Assembly: GCF_002973535.1 (NCBI RefSeq)
Contig: NZ_PVEP01000001.1
Location: 124,001-188,000, forward strand
Length of the DNA stretch: 64,000 bases
DNA from: Albidovulum denitrificans
GTDB taxonomy: Bacteria > Pseudomonadota > Alphaproteobacteria > Rhodobacterales > Rhodobacteraceae
Reading direction: 5' to 3'
The notes under the pieces were generated by a model, which was given only the letters and a program-made list of their open reading frames with translations, was not told the DNA's origin and searched no databases. How positions within the stretch are numbered: the first letter of the stretch is position 1; every line of letters starts with the position of its first letter. Of the stretch, positions 16,919 through 25,414 are shown piece after piece. Both the position numbers and the translations under genes were made by a program.

Positions 16919-18166
16919 ATGGCAGAAAGCGACGGCAAGGACCTTGAGGCGATGCTCGCCAGCGCGAAGCGCGGCCGGGGCGGGTGGCGTTGGGCGCTGA
17001 TCGCCGTGGTCGCGGCGGCCCTTGCCGGGGGTGCCTTCCTGTATAGCCGCGCCGGGTCCTCGGGCGGCACGACCTATGTCACCGAACCTGCCACCAAGGG
17101 CGATCTTGTCGTCACCGTCACCGCGACCGGCACCGTGCAGCCGACGACCGAGGTTGCCGTTTCGTCCGAGCTGTCCGGCACGCTGGCGACGGTTGAGGCG
17201 GACTACAACGATGAGGTCAAAGTCGGGCAGGTCCTTGCCCGGCTCGATGACACGAAATTCCGCGCGCAGGTGTCGAACGCCGAGGCGGCCCTTGCCGCCG
17301 CCCGCGCGCAACTGGCGCAGGCCGAGGCGGGCGAGCGTGAGGCGACCGCGCTTTTCGACGCGCAGGCGGAACTGGAAAAGCGCGGCGTCGTCAGGCGGAC
17401 CGATTTCATCAGCTATCAGGCAAGCAAGGACCGCGCCGCCGCCGCCGTCGATGCCGCCAAAGCCTCGCTGACCTTGGCCGAGGCGAACCTTGCGCTGGAA
17501 CAGGACGATCTGGCGAAATCGGTGATCCGCTCACCCATCAACGGGGTTGTCCTCAGCCGCGACGTTTCGGCCGGGCAGATCGTCGCCGCCTCCCTCTCTG
17601 CCCCCACGCTTTTCACCCTGGCCGAGGATCTGCGCCAGATGCAGCTTCTGGTGGATATTGATGAGGCCGATATCGGCCAGGTGAAGGTCGGCGATACCGC
17701 GACATTCACCGTCGATGCCTATCCGGGGCGCAGCTTCCCCGCAACGATCACGCAGGTGCGGTTTTCGCCCGAGACGACCGACGACGTCGTGACCTACAAG
17801 GGCGTTCTGGCGGTCGATAACGCCGAGCTGCTCCTGCGCCCCGGCATGACCGCGACCGCGACCATCACGGTGGCGGAGGAGCAGGGCCGCTTGCTCGTCC
17901 CCAACGCCGCGCTTCGCTACGCCCCGCCGCAGGCGGTGGCCGAGGACAGCGGCGGCAGCGGGTTGATCGGCCTCATCATGCCGCGTCGGCGGGGCGAGCG
18001 TAGCGGCAATGCCACCGGCAAGGCCGTCTGGGTACTGCGCGGCGAGGTGCCGACCGAGGTCGCCGTCACCCCCGGCGCGACGGACGGGCGGCAGACCGTC
18101 ATCACCGCCGGTGACCTCGCCGAAGGCGATCCGGTCATCACCGACCAGCGCAGCGCCGCACCATGA
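16919..18166 (+). CDS. macA: MacA-like periplasmic adaptor subunit (HlyD/RND family)
   Basis: Membrane-fusion protein linking an inner-membrane ABC exporter to an outer-membrane channel. 415 aa with one N-terminal helix (about residues 25-42), a lipoyl half (VQPTTEVAVSSELSGTL), a long alpha-hairpin (about 110-200: SNAEAALAAARAQLAQAEAGE and onward), the second lipoyl half (SVIRSPINGVVLSRDVSAGQ) and a beta-barrel. A small insert near 345 contains a basic patch (MPRRRGERSG). It overlaps the ATPase gene by four bases. The symbol follows gene order; the cargo is unknown. Confidence 0.85.
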   Translation: MAESDGKDLEAMLASAKRGRGGWRWALIAVVAAALAGGAFLYSRAGSSGGTTYVTEPATKGDLVVTVTATGTVQPTTEVAVSSELSGTLATVEADYNDEVKVGQVLARLDDTKFRAQVSNAEAALAAARAQLAQAEAGEREATALFDAQAELEKRGVVRRTDFISYQASKDRAAAAVDAAKASLTLAEANLALEQDDLAKSVIRSPINGVVLSRDVSAGQIVAASLSAPTLFTLAEDLRQMQLLVDIDEADIGQVKVGDTATFTVDAYPGRSFPATITQVRFSPETTDDVVTYKGVLAVDNAELLLRPGMTATATITVAEEQGRLLVPNAALRYAPPQAVAEDSGGSGLIGLIMPRRRGERSGNATGKAVWVLRGEVPTEVAVTPGATDGRQTVITAGDLAEGDPVITDQRSAAP

Positions 18167-18867
18167 CCGGCCCGCTGATCGAGCTGAAGGGGATCACCCG
18201 CCATTACGGCAGTGGCGAGGCGCTGGTGCGCGCGCTCGACGGGGTGGACCTTGCCATCGGCAAGGGCGAATTCGTGGCGATCATGGGCCCCTCAGGCTCG
18301 GGCAAGTCCACCGCGATGAACATCATCGGCTGCCTCGACCGGCCCACCGGCGGCAGCTACCGTTTCAACGGGGTTGAGGTCGGCACCCTCGATCAGGATC
18401 AGCGCGCCATCCTGCGGCGCCATTTCCTTGGCTTCGTCTTTCAGGGCTTCAACCTTCTGCCCCGCACCACCGCGCTTGAGAATGTCGAACTGCCGCTGAT
18501 CTACAAGGGCCAGCCAAGGGCCGAACGCAGGGCGCGCGCCATGGATGCGCTGGCCCGTGTCGGCCTTCAGGGGCGTGAACATCACAGCCCGGCGGAGCTG
18601 TCCGGCGGCCAGCAGCAGCGCGTCGCCATCGCCCGCGCGCTGGCGAGCGAACCGATGGTGATCCTTGCCGATGAGCCGACCGGCAACCTCGACACCAAGC
18701 GCAGTGTCGAGATCATGGAGCTTCTGGTGCGGCTGAACCGCGACGCCGGGCTGACCATCGTCATGGTCACGCATGAAGAGGACATGGCCGCCTTCGCAAG
18801 CCGCCTTGTCGTCTTCACCGACGGCCGCGTGGTCCGCGACGAGGCGGTCGGGGAAAGGGTCGGCTGA
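18163..18867 (+). CDS. ABC exporter ATPase, MacB/LolD type
   Basis: 234-aa nucleotide-binding subunit. Walker A is MGPSGSGKSTAMN, the Q-loop is GFVFQGFNLLPR, the signature is LSGGQQQRVAIARAL, Walker B is VILADEPTGNLD, and the switch His is in VMVTHEE. It starts at the ATG at 18163, overlapping the adaptor gene. It is separate from the permease, whereas in E. coli MacB the two are fused. It belongs to the mechanotransmission-type exporters used for antibiotics, peptides or lipoprotein-like cargo. Confidence 0.93.
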   Translation: MTGPLIELKGITRHYGSGEALVRALDGVDLAIGKGEFVAIMGPSGSGKSTAMNIIGCLDRPTGGSYRFNGVEVGTLDQDQRAILRRHFLGFVFQGFNLLPRTTALENVELPLIYKGQPRAERRARAMDALARVGLQGREHHSPAELSGGQQQRVAIARALASEPMVILADEPTGNLDTKRSVEIMELLVRLNRDAGLTIVMVTHEEDMAAFASRLVVFTDGRVVRDEAVGERVG

Positions 18868-20072
18868 TGCTGTGGGAAACCGTTCGTCTGGCCCTGACCG
18901 CGATCCGGCGCAACGTCCTGCGGTCGTTCCTGACCGTCCTTGGCGTCGTGATCGGCGTCGCCGCCGTCATCGCCATGGTGACGGTCGGGCAGGGGTCCTC
19001 GCAACAGGTGGCGTCGAGCGTGGAATCGCTTGGCACCAATGTCCTGATCGTGCGTCCCGGCACGCAGATCATGGGGCCAGGGTCGCGCAACTCCGCGCCG
19101 CCCTTCAAGCTGGCCGATGTCACAGCGCTTGGGGACCTGCCCGCGCTGGAGGCCGTCGCGCCGGTCGTCACCACCTCGGAAACCGCGGTTTTCGGCAACA
19201 TGAACCGCATGACCTCGGTCACCGGGACAACCGCGGCCTATCTTGACATCGGCGGGTGGGAACTGGCGCGGGGACGCCGCTTCACCTCGGTCGAGGATCG
19301 CACCGGCGCCAATGTCTGCATCATCGGCGAAACGGTGCGCACCGCACTTTTCGGCGCCACCGACCCGACGGGGGAGAAGATCCGGCTGAAGGCGATCTCC
19401 TGCGAGGTGATCGGCCTTCTGGTCGCCAAGGGCGCGGGCTCTTTCGGGCAGGATCAGGACGACATCGTCATCATGCCGGTCCGCACCGTCCAGCGCCGCC
19501 TTCTGGGCAGTCAGGATGTCTCGACGATCATGATGCAGGTGGCGCCGGGTGTGTCCTCGGACCGCGCCATCGGGGATATTCAGGCGCTGTTGCGCGAAAG
19601 GCGGCGGATTTCGCTGGGCGAGGATGACAATTTCGCCGTCATGGACATGAAGGAACTGGCCACGATGCTGAACTCGGTCAACGCGGTGCTGACCGGGCTT
19701 CTTTCCTCCGTCGCGGCGGTCAGCCTGCTGGTCGGCGGGATCGGGATCATGAACATCATGCTGGTCTCGGTCACCGAACGGACGCGGGAGATCGGCATCC
19801 GTCTGGCCGTCGGGGCCGAGGCGCGTCAGGTCCTGATGCAATTCCTGGTCGAGGCGGTGGTGCTGTCGGTCCTTGGCGGGGTGATCGGCATCGCGCTTGG
19901 CCTTGGCCTTGCCTATGTCGCGGCGCAATTCATGGCGATCCCCTTCACGCCCGGCCTCGGCACCATCCTTCTGGCCTTCGGCTTTTCGGCGGCGGTGGGG
20001 ATGGTCTTCGGCTTCTTCCCGGCGCGGGCGGCGGCCCGGCTTGACCCGATCGAGGCGCTGCACCACCAATAG
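18867..20072 (+). CDS. macB: ABC exporter permease, MacB/FtsX type
   Basis: 401 aa. One N-terminal helix (VLRSFLTVLGVVIGVAAVIAM), a large periplasmic domain (about 45-275), then three C-terminal helices with the signature GGIGIMNIMLVSVTERTREIGIRLAVGA. This is the standard MacB-permease fold. Its ATG overlaps the last base of the ATPase stop, completing an adaptor-ATPase-permease operon. No outer-membrane partner (TolC) is in the window. Confidence 0.9.
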   Translation: MLWETVRLALTAIRRNVLRSFLTVLGVVIGVAAVIAMVTVGQGSSQQVASSVESLGTNVLIVRPGTQIMGPGSRNSAPPFKLADVTALGDLPALEAVAPVVTTSETAVFGNMNRMTSVTGTTAAYLDIGGWELARGRRFTSVEDRTGANVCIIGETVRTALFGATDPTGEKIRLKAISCEVIGLLVAKGAGSFGQDQDDIVIMPVRTVQRRLLGSQDVSTIMMQVAPGVSSDRAIGDIQALLRERRRISLGEDDNFAVMDMKELATMLNSVNAVLTGLLSSVAAVSLLVGGIGIMNIMLVSVTERTREIGIRLAVGAEARQVLMQFLVEAVVLSVLGGVIGIALGLGLAYVAAQFMAIPFTPGLGTILLAFGFSAAVGMVFGFFPARAAARLDPIEALHHQ

Positions 20073-20079
20073 CAAAGAA

Positions 20080-20108
20080 AACGCCCCCCGGCCGGACCGG
20101 AGGGCGTT
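20080..20108 (-). terminator. Rho-independent terminator of the corrinoid gene (bidirectional)
   Basis: Arms AACGCCCCCCGG (20080-20091) and CCGGAGGGCGTT (20097-20108) form a 12-bp stem with one mismatch and a 5-base loop. On the minus strand it is followed by TTTTCTTT, so it ends transcription from the corrinoid gene. It may also work for the exporter operon, which ends seven bases before it. Confidence 0.8.
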
Positions 20109-20135
20109 GAAAACATTGGTGGATTGATCCGGGGA

Positions 20136-20828
20136 TCAGGCCATCTTGTTGTGCTTGCGCGCGATGAAGTCCTTGGCGGTCTGCACGGCGACGGCGGCGT
20201 CGCGGCAATAGGCGTCGGCACCGATGGCCTTGCCGAATTCCTCGTTCAGCGGCGCGCCACCGACCAGCACGATATAGTCGTCGCGCATGCCCTTTTCCTT
20301 CAGCGTGTCGATCACGACCTTCATGTAGGGCATCGTCGTGGTCAGGAGCGCCGACATGCCGAGGATATCGGCGCCTTCGGCTTCCAGCGTCTCAAGGTAT
20401 TTCTCGACCGGGTTGTTGATGCCGATATCGACGACCTCAAAGCCCGCGCCTTCCATCATCATGCCGACAAGGTTCTTGCCGATGTCGTGGATGTCGCCCT
20501 TCACGGTGCCGATGACCATCTTGCCGACGCGCGGCGCGCCGGTTTCGGCCAGAAGCGGCTTCAGGATCGCCATGCCCGCCTTCATCGCGTTCGCGGCCAG
20601 AAGCACTTCCGGCACGAACAGGATGCCGTCGCGGAAGTCGGCGCCGACGATCGTCATGCCCGCGACAAGCGCCTTGGTCAGAACGTCATAGGGCGCCCAG
20701 CCACGGCCCAGAAGAATGTTGACGCCTTCCTCGATCTCTTCCTTGAGACCGTCGTAAAGGTCGTCATGCATCTGAAGGACAAGCTCTTCGTCGTCCAACT
20801 CGCTGAGAATGATTTCGTCGTCGGCCAT
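20136..20828 (-). CDS. Corrinoid (B12-binding) methyltransferase protein, MetH/MtbC type
   Basis: 230 aa: an N-terminal four-helix cap (about residues 15-95) and a cobalamin-binding Rossmann domain. The lower-ligand motif is GDIHDIGKN (Asp112-x-His114-x-x-Gly117), followed by SALLTT and VGGAPLN. It carries a methyl group on B12 between methyltransferase subunits. The stand-alone homocysteine methyltransferase (22154-23167) on the same strand and the DUF1638 gene suggest that it is the B12 module of a split methionine synthase. A methyltetrahydrofolate-binding module is not in the window. A dimethylamine/trimethylamine-type role is the alternative. Confidence 0.87.
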   Translation of the reverse strand: MADDEIILSELDDEELVLQMHDDLYDGLKEEIEEGVNILLGRGWAPYDVLTKALVAGMTIVGADFRDGILFVPEVLLAANAMKAGMAILKPLLAETGAPRVGKMVIGTVKGDIHDIGKNLVGMMMEGAGFEVVDIGINNPVEKYLETLEAEGADILGMSALLTTTMPYMKVVIDTLKEKGMRDDYIVLVGGAPLNEEFGKAIGADAYCRDAAVAVQTAKDFIARKHNKMA

Positions 20829-20967
20829 TGCGTATCTCCTGGCGGTTCTGAACGTCTTAATGCGACCAATGCGCGCTTGTCACTTGGCAATTTGCGACAT
20901 GGCCCGATGCTCCGGCGACGTCGGGGAAGGCGGGGCGCCATCGGGGCCGCGCAGGGGCTTGCAAAAT

Positions 20968-20982
20968 GTTCTCTTTATGTTC
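20968..20982 (+). promoter_or_regulatory. LexA-type SOS box (GTTC-N7-GTTC)
   Basis: GTTC-TCTTTAT-GTTC matches the alphaproteobacterial LexA operator exactly and lies 11 bases upstream of the radical SAM start at 20994, where binding would block transcription. The box-like sequence is seen; LexA control is inferred. Confidence 0.65.
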
Positions 20983-20993
20983 CATTGTCGGCC

Positions 20994-22076
20994 ATGCCCC
21001 TGCCGCCACCCGATCCCTTCCTGCGCCTCAAGGCGCGTGGCGCCGCCACCAACCCCTCCGGCCGGTTCGAGCCGCAGGAAAGGTCGGTCGCGCATGACGG
21101 CTGGGACATGGCTGAGGACGAAAGGCTGCTCAGGACCGAGGTCAGCGTCGAACGCCCGCGCAGCGTCATCAACCATGTCGCTTCGCCGGACCTGCCCTTC
21201 GACCGCACGATCAACCCCTATCGCGGCTGCGAACACGGCTGCACCTATTGCTTCGCCCGGCCGGGGCATTCCTATCTGGGCCTGTCGCCGGGCCTCGATT
21301 TCGAAACGAAGCTGATCGCGCGGCCCGACGCGCCGGCGGTGCTGGCGCGCGAACTGGCGCGCCCGAAATACCGGATGAACACCATCGCCATCGGCACCAA
21401 TACCGATCCCTACCAGCCGATCGAGAAGACCTGGCGCGTGATGCGTGGCCTCCTGACGGTGCTGTCGGACTGGAACCACCCGGTCGGTATCGTCACCAAG
21501 GGCACGCTGATCGAACGCGACATCGACATCCTCGCCGACATGGCGCGCCGCAACCTCGTCCATGTCGGCGTCTCGGTCACGACGCTCGACCCCGCGCTTT
21601 CCCGCGCGATGGAGCCACGCGTGCCGCCCCCCGCCCGCCGCCTTGCCACGATCCGCCGCCTTGCCGACGCGGGCATCCCGGTGCGCGTCATGGTCTCGCC
21701 CGTTATCCCGGTCCTGACAGAGCCGGAGATTGAGGCGATCCTTGAGGCGGGCGCAAGGGCCGGGGCGGGGGCGGCCAGCTGGATCCTTCTGCGCCTGCCC
21801 TATGAGGTGGCGCCCTTGTTCCGCGACTGGCTGGCGCGGGCCTGTCCGGGGCAGGCGGCCCATATCCTGAACCGGCTGCGCGCGATGCGGGGCGGGGCCG
21901 ATTACGACGCCGACTGGGGCAAGCGGATGCGGGGCGAGGGGCCGTTCGCGGAGCTGATCGCGCGCCGCTTCACGGTTGCCACCCGCCGCCTCGGCCTCGA
22001 CCGGCCGCTGCCGCCGCTCGACCGCACACGATTCGCGCCGCCGCCGCGCCCCGGCGATCAGCTGTCGCTTTTCTGA
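20994..22076 (+). CDS. PA0069-family radical SAM protein (SplB-related)
   Basis: 360 aa. The radical SAM cluster motif is RGCEHGCTYCFARP, with Cys79, Cys83 and Cys86 (C-x3-C-x2-C) binding the 4Fe-4S cluster. NPYRGCEHGCTYCFARPGH and IGTNTDPYQPIEK are features of the PA0069/Rv2578c group, distantly related to spore photoproduct lyase. The substrate is unknown; the LexA-type box directly upstream points to a DNA-damage role. The ATG at 20994 has no clear ribosome site, so the mRNA may have a very short leader. Confidence 0.88.
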   Translation: MPLPPPDPFLRLKARGAATNPSGRFEPQERSVAHDGWDMAEDERLLRTEVSVERPRSVINHVASPDLPFDRTINPYRGCEHGCTYCFARPGHSYLGLSPGLDFETKLIARPDAPAVLARELARPKYRMNTIAIGTNTDPYQPIEKTWRVMRGLLTVLSDWNHPVGIVTKGTLIERDIDILADMARRNLVHVGVSVTTLDPALSRAMEPRVPPPARRLATIRRLADAGIPVRVMVSPVIPVLTEPEIEAILEAGARAGAGAASWILLRLPYEVAPLFRDWLARACPGQAAHILNRLRAMRGGADYDADWGKRMRGEGPFAELIARRFTVATRRLGLDRPLPPLDRTRFAPPPRPGDQLSLF

Positions 22077-22082
22077 GTGCCT

Positions 22083-22113
22083 ATTTCATCTTGCCCGAGA
22101 TACCTCGGGGGGG
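22083..22113. repeat. Short intergenic element, CCCCCGAGGTATTTGGGCAAG type (copy 1)
   Basis: ATTTCATCTTGCCCGAGAT followed by ACCTCGGGGGGG lies between the convergent radical SAM and homocysteine methyltransferase genes. It is the reverse of the copy at 43360-43389, and weaker relatives lie at 26459-26489 and 38490-38520. Three of the four copies sit by a GC-rich hairpin. It may act in termination. Confidence 0.6.
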
Positions 22114-22153
22114 CCATCGCAGGGCGGCGGGGGCAGCGCCCCCTCCCGCGCCT

Positions 22154-23167
22154 TCAGCCGCGCCGACGCCCGCGCCGCTCGCGCGCCGGTCCCGCATCGT
22201 CGCCGGTCCCGTCATTGGCCGAGGAAAACCCGCCAAGCGTCCCGGCAATCTCGTCCAGCGTCGGGCGCGGGCCTTTCGGGCGGCTTTCCAGCGCCGCGCG
22301 CATCGCCTTCAGATGCTCGGGCATCGTGCCGCAGCAGCCGCCGATGATCGTCGCGCCGCAATCGCGCGCCATCACCGCATATTCGGCCATCAATTCCGGG
22401 GTGCCGTCATAATGGATATGCCCGTCATGGTATTTCGGGATGCCCGCATTGCCCTTGGCGATGATCGGCCGCTCCGGCCCCGCCGCGACAAAACCAAGCA
22501 CCGTGCGCAGAAGATCGGCCGCGCCAACCCCGCAATTCGCGCCGAAGGCCAGGGGCGGCGTCGAAAGCTTGTCCACCATCGCCACCATCTGCGCCGAGGT
22601 CAGGCCCATCATCGTGCGCCCCGCGGTGTCGAAACTCATCGTGCCGCACCAGGGCATGCCGACCCTGGCGAAGGCTTCGGCGGCGGCCTGGAATTCCTCC
22701 TGCGCGCTGATCGTCTCGACCCAAAGAACATCGGCCCCGGCGTCTTTCACCGCCTCGGCCTGCTCGTGGAATATCTCCACCGCCAGCTCATGCGTCAGCG
22801 CGCCCATCGGTGCCATGATCTCCCCCGTCGGGCCGATGGAGGCGGCGACGACCACCGGGCGACCGGCCTTGTCGGCGATCTCGCGCCCCAGCGCGACGCC
22901 CGCCGCGTTGATCTCGCGCACCCGGCCTTGGGCGTTGTGCAGCTTCAACCGGCTCGCATTGCCGCCGAAGGTATTGGTCAGGAAAATGTCGCTCCCCGCC
23001 TCGACCGCGCCGCGATAAAGGGCGCGGATATTGTCGGGCTGGTCGATGTTCCACAGTTCCGGCGCCTCACCCGAGGCCAGCCCCATGTTGAACAGGTTCG
23101 TGCCGGTCGCGCCATCGGCCATCAGCCAGTCGCGTTCGCCAAGCAGGCGGGAGAGGAGGTCGCTCAT
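22154..23167 (-). CDS. bmt: Homocysteine S-methyltransferase (betaine/B12-dependent type)
   Basis: 337 aa, the Hcy-binding barrel that makes methionine. Zinc ligands are Cys212 (GANCGVG) and Cys278/Cys279 (GGCCGTMPEH); ADGATGTNLFNMGL and LTNTFGGNASRL are N-terminal family motifs. The start is the ATG at 23167 after AAGGAA. The methyl donor is not fixed by sequence: either betaine or the methyl-corrinoid protein encoded 1.3 kb away. With the latter it would act as the homocysteine module of a split MetH, as reported for roseobacters. The C-terminal tail is Arg/Gly-rich and probably disordered. Confidence 0.88.
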   Translation of the reverse strand: MSDLLSRLLGERDWLMADGATGTNLFNMGLASGEAPELWNIDQPDNIRALYRGAVEAGSDIFLTNTFGGNASRLKLHNAQGRVREINAAGVALGREIADKAGRPVVVAASIGPTGEIMAPMGALTHELAVEIFHEQAEAVKDAGADVLWVETISAQEEFQAAAEAFARVGMPWCGTMSFDTAGRTMMGLTSAQMVAMVDKLSTPPLAFGANCGVGAADLLRTVLGFVAAGPERPIIAKGNAGIPKYHDGHIHYDGTPELMAEYAVMARDCGATIIGGCCGTMPEHLKAMRAALESRPKGPRPTLDEIAGTLGGFSSANDGTGDDAGPARERRGRRRG

Positions 23168-23335
23168 GGAATTCCTTTCTGGAATAATTCGGCCGGTCCC
23201 GGCGTCGGCGCCAGCATAAGGGCTGCGCGGCACTGCGGCCAGAGCCGAGATGGGCGGGGCCTTTCAAGAAAACGGGGCGCGACCGTCAGGCCCGCCCCGA
23301 ACAGATGTCACGTCCTTCGGGCGCGCGCGGGGGCC

Positions 23336-23650
23336 TCAGGCCTCGTCCATCAGCTGGCGCTTGGCCTCGGCCATCAGCTCGATCATCTTGGTGCGGATCG
23401 TCGTCTCATCGGCGTGGCTGCCAAGATCGCCCGCCAGCTTGCGGTAGACATCCTCATCCCCCGCTTCCTCGAAATCGGCGGCGACCACTTCCTTGGCATA
23501 GCTCGCGGCGGCATCGCCCGACTTGCCCATCAGCCCGGCGGCCCAGAGGCCCAGAAGCTTGTTGCGGCGCGCCTCGGCCTTGAACTTCATTTCCTCGTCA
23601 TGGGCGAACTTGCTCTCAAAGGCGTTTTCGCGGTCGTCAAAGGTCGTCAT
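23336..23650 (-). CDS. F1-ATPase inhibitor zeta subunit (DUF1476)
   Basis: 104 aa, matching DUF1476, the zeta subunit first described in Paracoccus denitrificans. It blocks ATP hydrolysis by F1Fo-ATP synthase through its N-terminal segment. The start TTFDDRENAFESKFAHDEEMKFKAEARRNKLLG (residues 2-34) and the four-helix body (LGLWAAGLMGKSG, AYAKEVVAADFEEAGDEDV-like) are characteristic. The atp operon is not in the window. The start is the ATG at 23650. Confidence 0.87.
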   Translation of the reverse strand: MTTFDDRENAFESKFAHDEEMKFKAEARRNKLLGLWAAGLMGKSGDAAASYAKEVVAADFEEAGDEDVYRKLAGDLGSHADETTIRTKMIELMAEAKRQLMDEA

Positions 23651-23852
23651 TCCCGGCCTCGTCTGCATGGTTGCGTTGGTCCCCATATGCCCGCCCGCCC
23701 GCGCGCGCGCAAGCTCTGACAGGCAAGGAATTGGCCCAAGGCGCCCTCGAACCCGCGCTTTGGCCCGAAACAGCCGCCAATTCGGCCAAGTCGCGCCAAA
23801 ATCGCCGGGGATACTGAAGGAAGCGTTAAGATGACGGGGTATGAGGCAGGCT

Positions 23853-24290
23853 ATGGGTATTTTCACCGCGATCCGCGAAAAACCGACCGACAGGGTCGCG
23901 CGGGCCACATTAAGCTTGCCGCTCCTGATCGCGGCGGGCGAAGGCCGTCCGGCCGCGGCCGAACTGACCCGCGTCAGCAATATCTGCGCCTATTCGCCGG
24001 TCTTTCAGGCCATCGGCCCCGCGCGCACGCATGAGATCGCGCTCGACCTGCTCGACCAGCTTGAGGAAAAGGGCAAGGCGGCGCTTCTGGCCCGCGCCCG
24101 GCGCGCCCTACCGCCGAAACTGCGCGAAACGGCCCTTTGCCTTGCAATCCGCACCGCGCTCGCCGAAGGCACGCTGTCGGATGCCGACTATGCCACGATC
24201 AAGGCCATGGCGCAGGAGATGGAGATCCCCTCGGACACCGTCGCCCGCATGTTCGAGGTGATGGTGATGCTTCAGCGCGCCGCCGCCTGA
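23853..24290 (+). CDS. TerB-like helical protein
   Basis: 145 aa, all-helical by composition, with an early ARATLSLPLLIAAGEG and a late LADGTLSDADYATI-like repeat (LAEGTLSDADYATIKAMAQEM). This fits the tellurite-resistance TerB family in its broad sense. No ter operon is present, so a tellurite role is not implied. Of two close ATGs (23841 and 23853), the second follows GAGGCAGG at better spacing. It is upstream of purC on the same strand, but with a 105-bp gap. Confidence 0.65.
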   Translation: MGIFTAIREKPTDRVARATLSLPLLIAAGEGRPAAAELTRVSNICAYSPVFQAIGPARTHEIALDLLDQLEEKGKAALLARARRALPPKLRETALCLAIRTALAEGTLSDADYATIKAMAQEMEIPSDTVARMFEVMVMLQRAAA

Positions 24291-24322
24291 CCGCTTCCGC
24301 CCCGCGACCCCCGGTCTGATCC

Positions 24323-24351
24323 TTGCGGGATCACGCGCCTTGTCCTATAGG
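24323..24351 (+). promoter_or_regulatory. Candidate sigma-70 promoter of purC
   Basis: TTGCGG (24323-24328), 17 bases, TATAGG (24346-24351), 44 bases before the purC ATG. GATCC-TTGCG-GGATC overlapping the -35 is a small palindrome that could bind a regulator. Motif reading only. Confidence 0.4.
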
Positions 24352-24395
24352 GGCGCCTGAGGCCCGGACGGGTCCGCAGAGGGAAGGGGCGTTCC

Positions 24396-25160
24396 ATGGC
24401 ACCGCGTCGCAAGAAGGTTTACGAGGGCAAGGCCAAGATTCTCTACGAAGGCCCCGAACCCGGCACCTTCGTGCAATATTTCAAGGACGACGCCACCGCC
24501 TTCAACGCGCAGAAGAAGGCGACGATCGAGGGCAAGGGCGTCCTGAACAATCGCCTCAGCGAATTCTTCATGCAGGGGCTGACCAATATCGGCATCCCCA
24601 ACCACTTCATCCGCCGCATCAACATGCGCGAGCAGCTCATCCGGCAGGTTGAGATCATCCCGCTGGAAGTCATCGTGCGCAACTTCGCCGCAGGCTCCAT
24701 CGCCAAGCGTCTGGGGATGGAGGAAGGCACGCCACTGCCGCGCCCGATCGTCGAATACAGCTACAAGAACGACGCGCTCGGCGATCCGATGGTCAGCGAG
24801 GAATACATCCTCGCCTTCGGCTGGGCCAACCAGCAGGACATGGACGACATCGTGCAGATCGCGCTTCGGGTGAACGACTTCCTGTCGGGCATCTTCTACG
24901 GCGTCGGCATCAAGCTGATCGACTTCAAGATCGAGATCGGCCGCATCTGGGAAGGCGATTTCATGCGCCTCATCGTTGCCGACGAGATCAGCCCGGATTC
25001 GTGCCGGCTCTGGGACATCAAGTCGGGCCAGAAGCTTGACAAGGATGTCTTCCGCCGCGACCTCGGCAGCCTGACGGACGCCTATTCCGAGGTCGCCCGC
25101 CGCCTTGGCGTCTTGCCGAACCAGGCGACGCATATGACCAAACCGACGCTGATCAACTGA
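24396..25160 (+). CDS. purC: SAICAR synthase
   Basis: Joins aspartate to CAIR with ATP in purine synthesis. 254 aa. Typical segments are [29 protein letters not shown], the substrate segment [23 protein letters not shown], and [32 protein letters not shown]. It starts at the ATG at 24396. It is followed 14 bases later by purS, the usual alphaproteobacterial order purC-purS(-purQ). Confidence 0.97.
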   Translation: MAPRRKKVYEGKAKILYEGPEPGTFVQYFKDDATAFNAQKKATIEGKGVLNNRLSEFFMQGLTNIGIPNHFIRRINMREQLIRQVEIIPLEVIVRNFAAGSIAKRLGMEEGTPLPRPIVEYSYKNDALGDPMVSEEYILAFGWANQQDMDDIVQIALRVNDFLSGIFYGVGIKLIDFKIEIGRIWEGDFMRLIVADEISPDSCRLWDIKSGQKLDKDVFRRDLGSLTDAYSEVARRLGVLPNQATHMTKPTLIN

Positions 25161-25174
25161 AAGGCCGTGATGCG

Positions 25175-25414
25175 ATGAAAGCCCGTGTCCATGTCATGCT
25201 GAAGGATGGCGTTCTCGACCCGCAGGGCGAGGCGGTGAAACACGCGCTCGGCACGCTCGGCTTCGCCGGGGTGGAAGGCGTGCGCCAGGGCAAGGTGATC
25301 GAGCTTGACCTCGCCGCCACCGACCGGGCCGCCGCCGAGGCCGAGGTGAAGGCGATGTGCGAAAAGCTGCTCGCCAATACCGTGATCGAGAAATACAGCG
25401 TCGAGATCGCCTGA
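25175..25414 (+). CDS. purS: FGAM synthase subunit PurS
   Basis: 79 aa, the small dimeric subunit of the three-part FGAM synthase (PurSQL). KARVHVMLKDGVLDPQGEAVKHALGTLGF at the N-terminus and GKVIELDL are diagnostic. Its stop overlaps the start of the alcohol dehydrogenase gene (TGATG). PurQ is encoded 2.9 kb further on rather than directly after it; PurL is outside the window. Confidence 0.95.
   Translation: MKARVHVMLKDGVLDPQGEAVKHALGTLGFAGVEGVRQGKVIELDLAATDRAAAEAEVKAMCEKLLANTVIEKYSVEIA

Noticed and set aside
20120-20143. TTGATCC-GG-GGATCAG as an FNR-type box at the end of the corrinoid gene
   Set aside because: It lies at the 3' end of a gene with a terminator beside it, and the spacing does not fit TTGA-N6-TCAA.
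23168-23335. Possible SAM or SAM-II riboswitch upstream of the homocysteine methyltransferase
   Set aside because: None of the conserved core segments of SAM riboswitches could be recognised in the leader.
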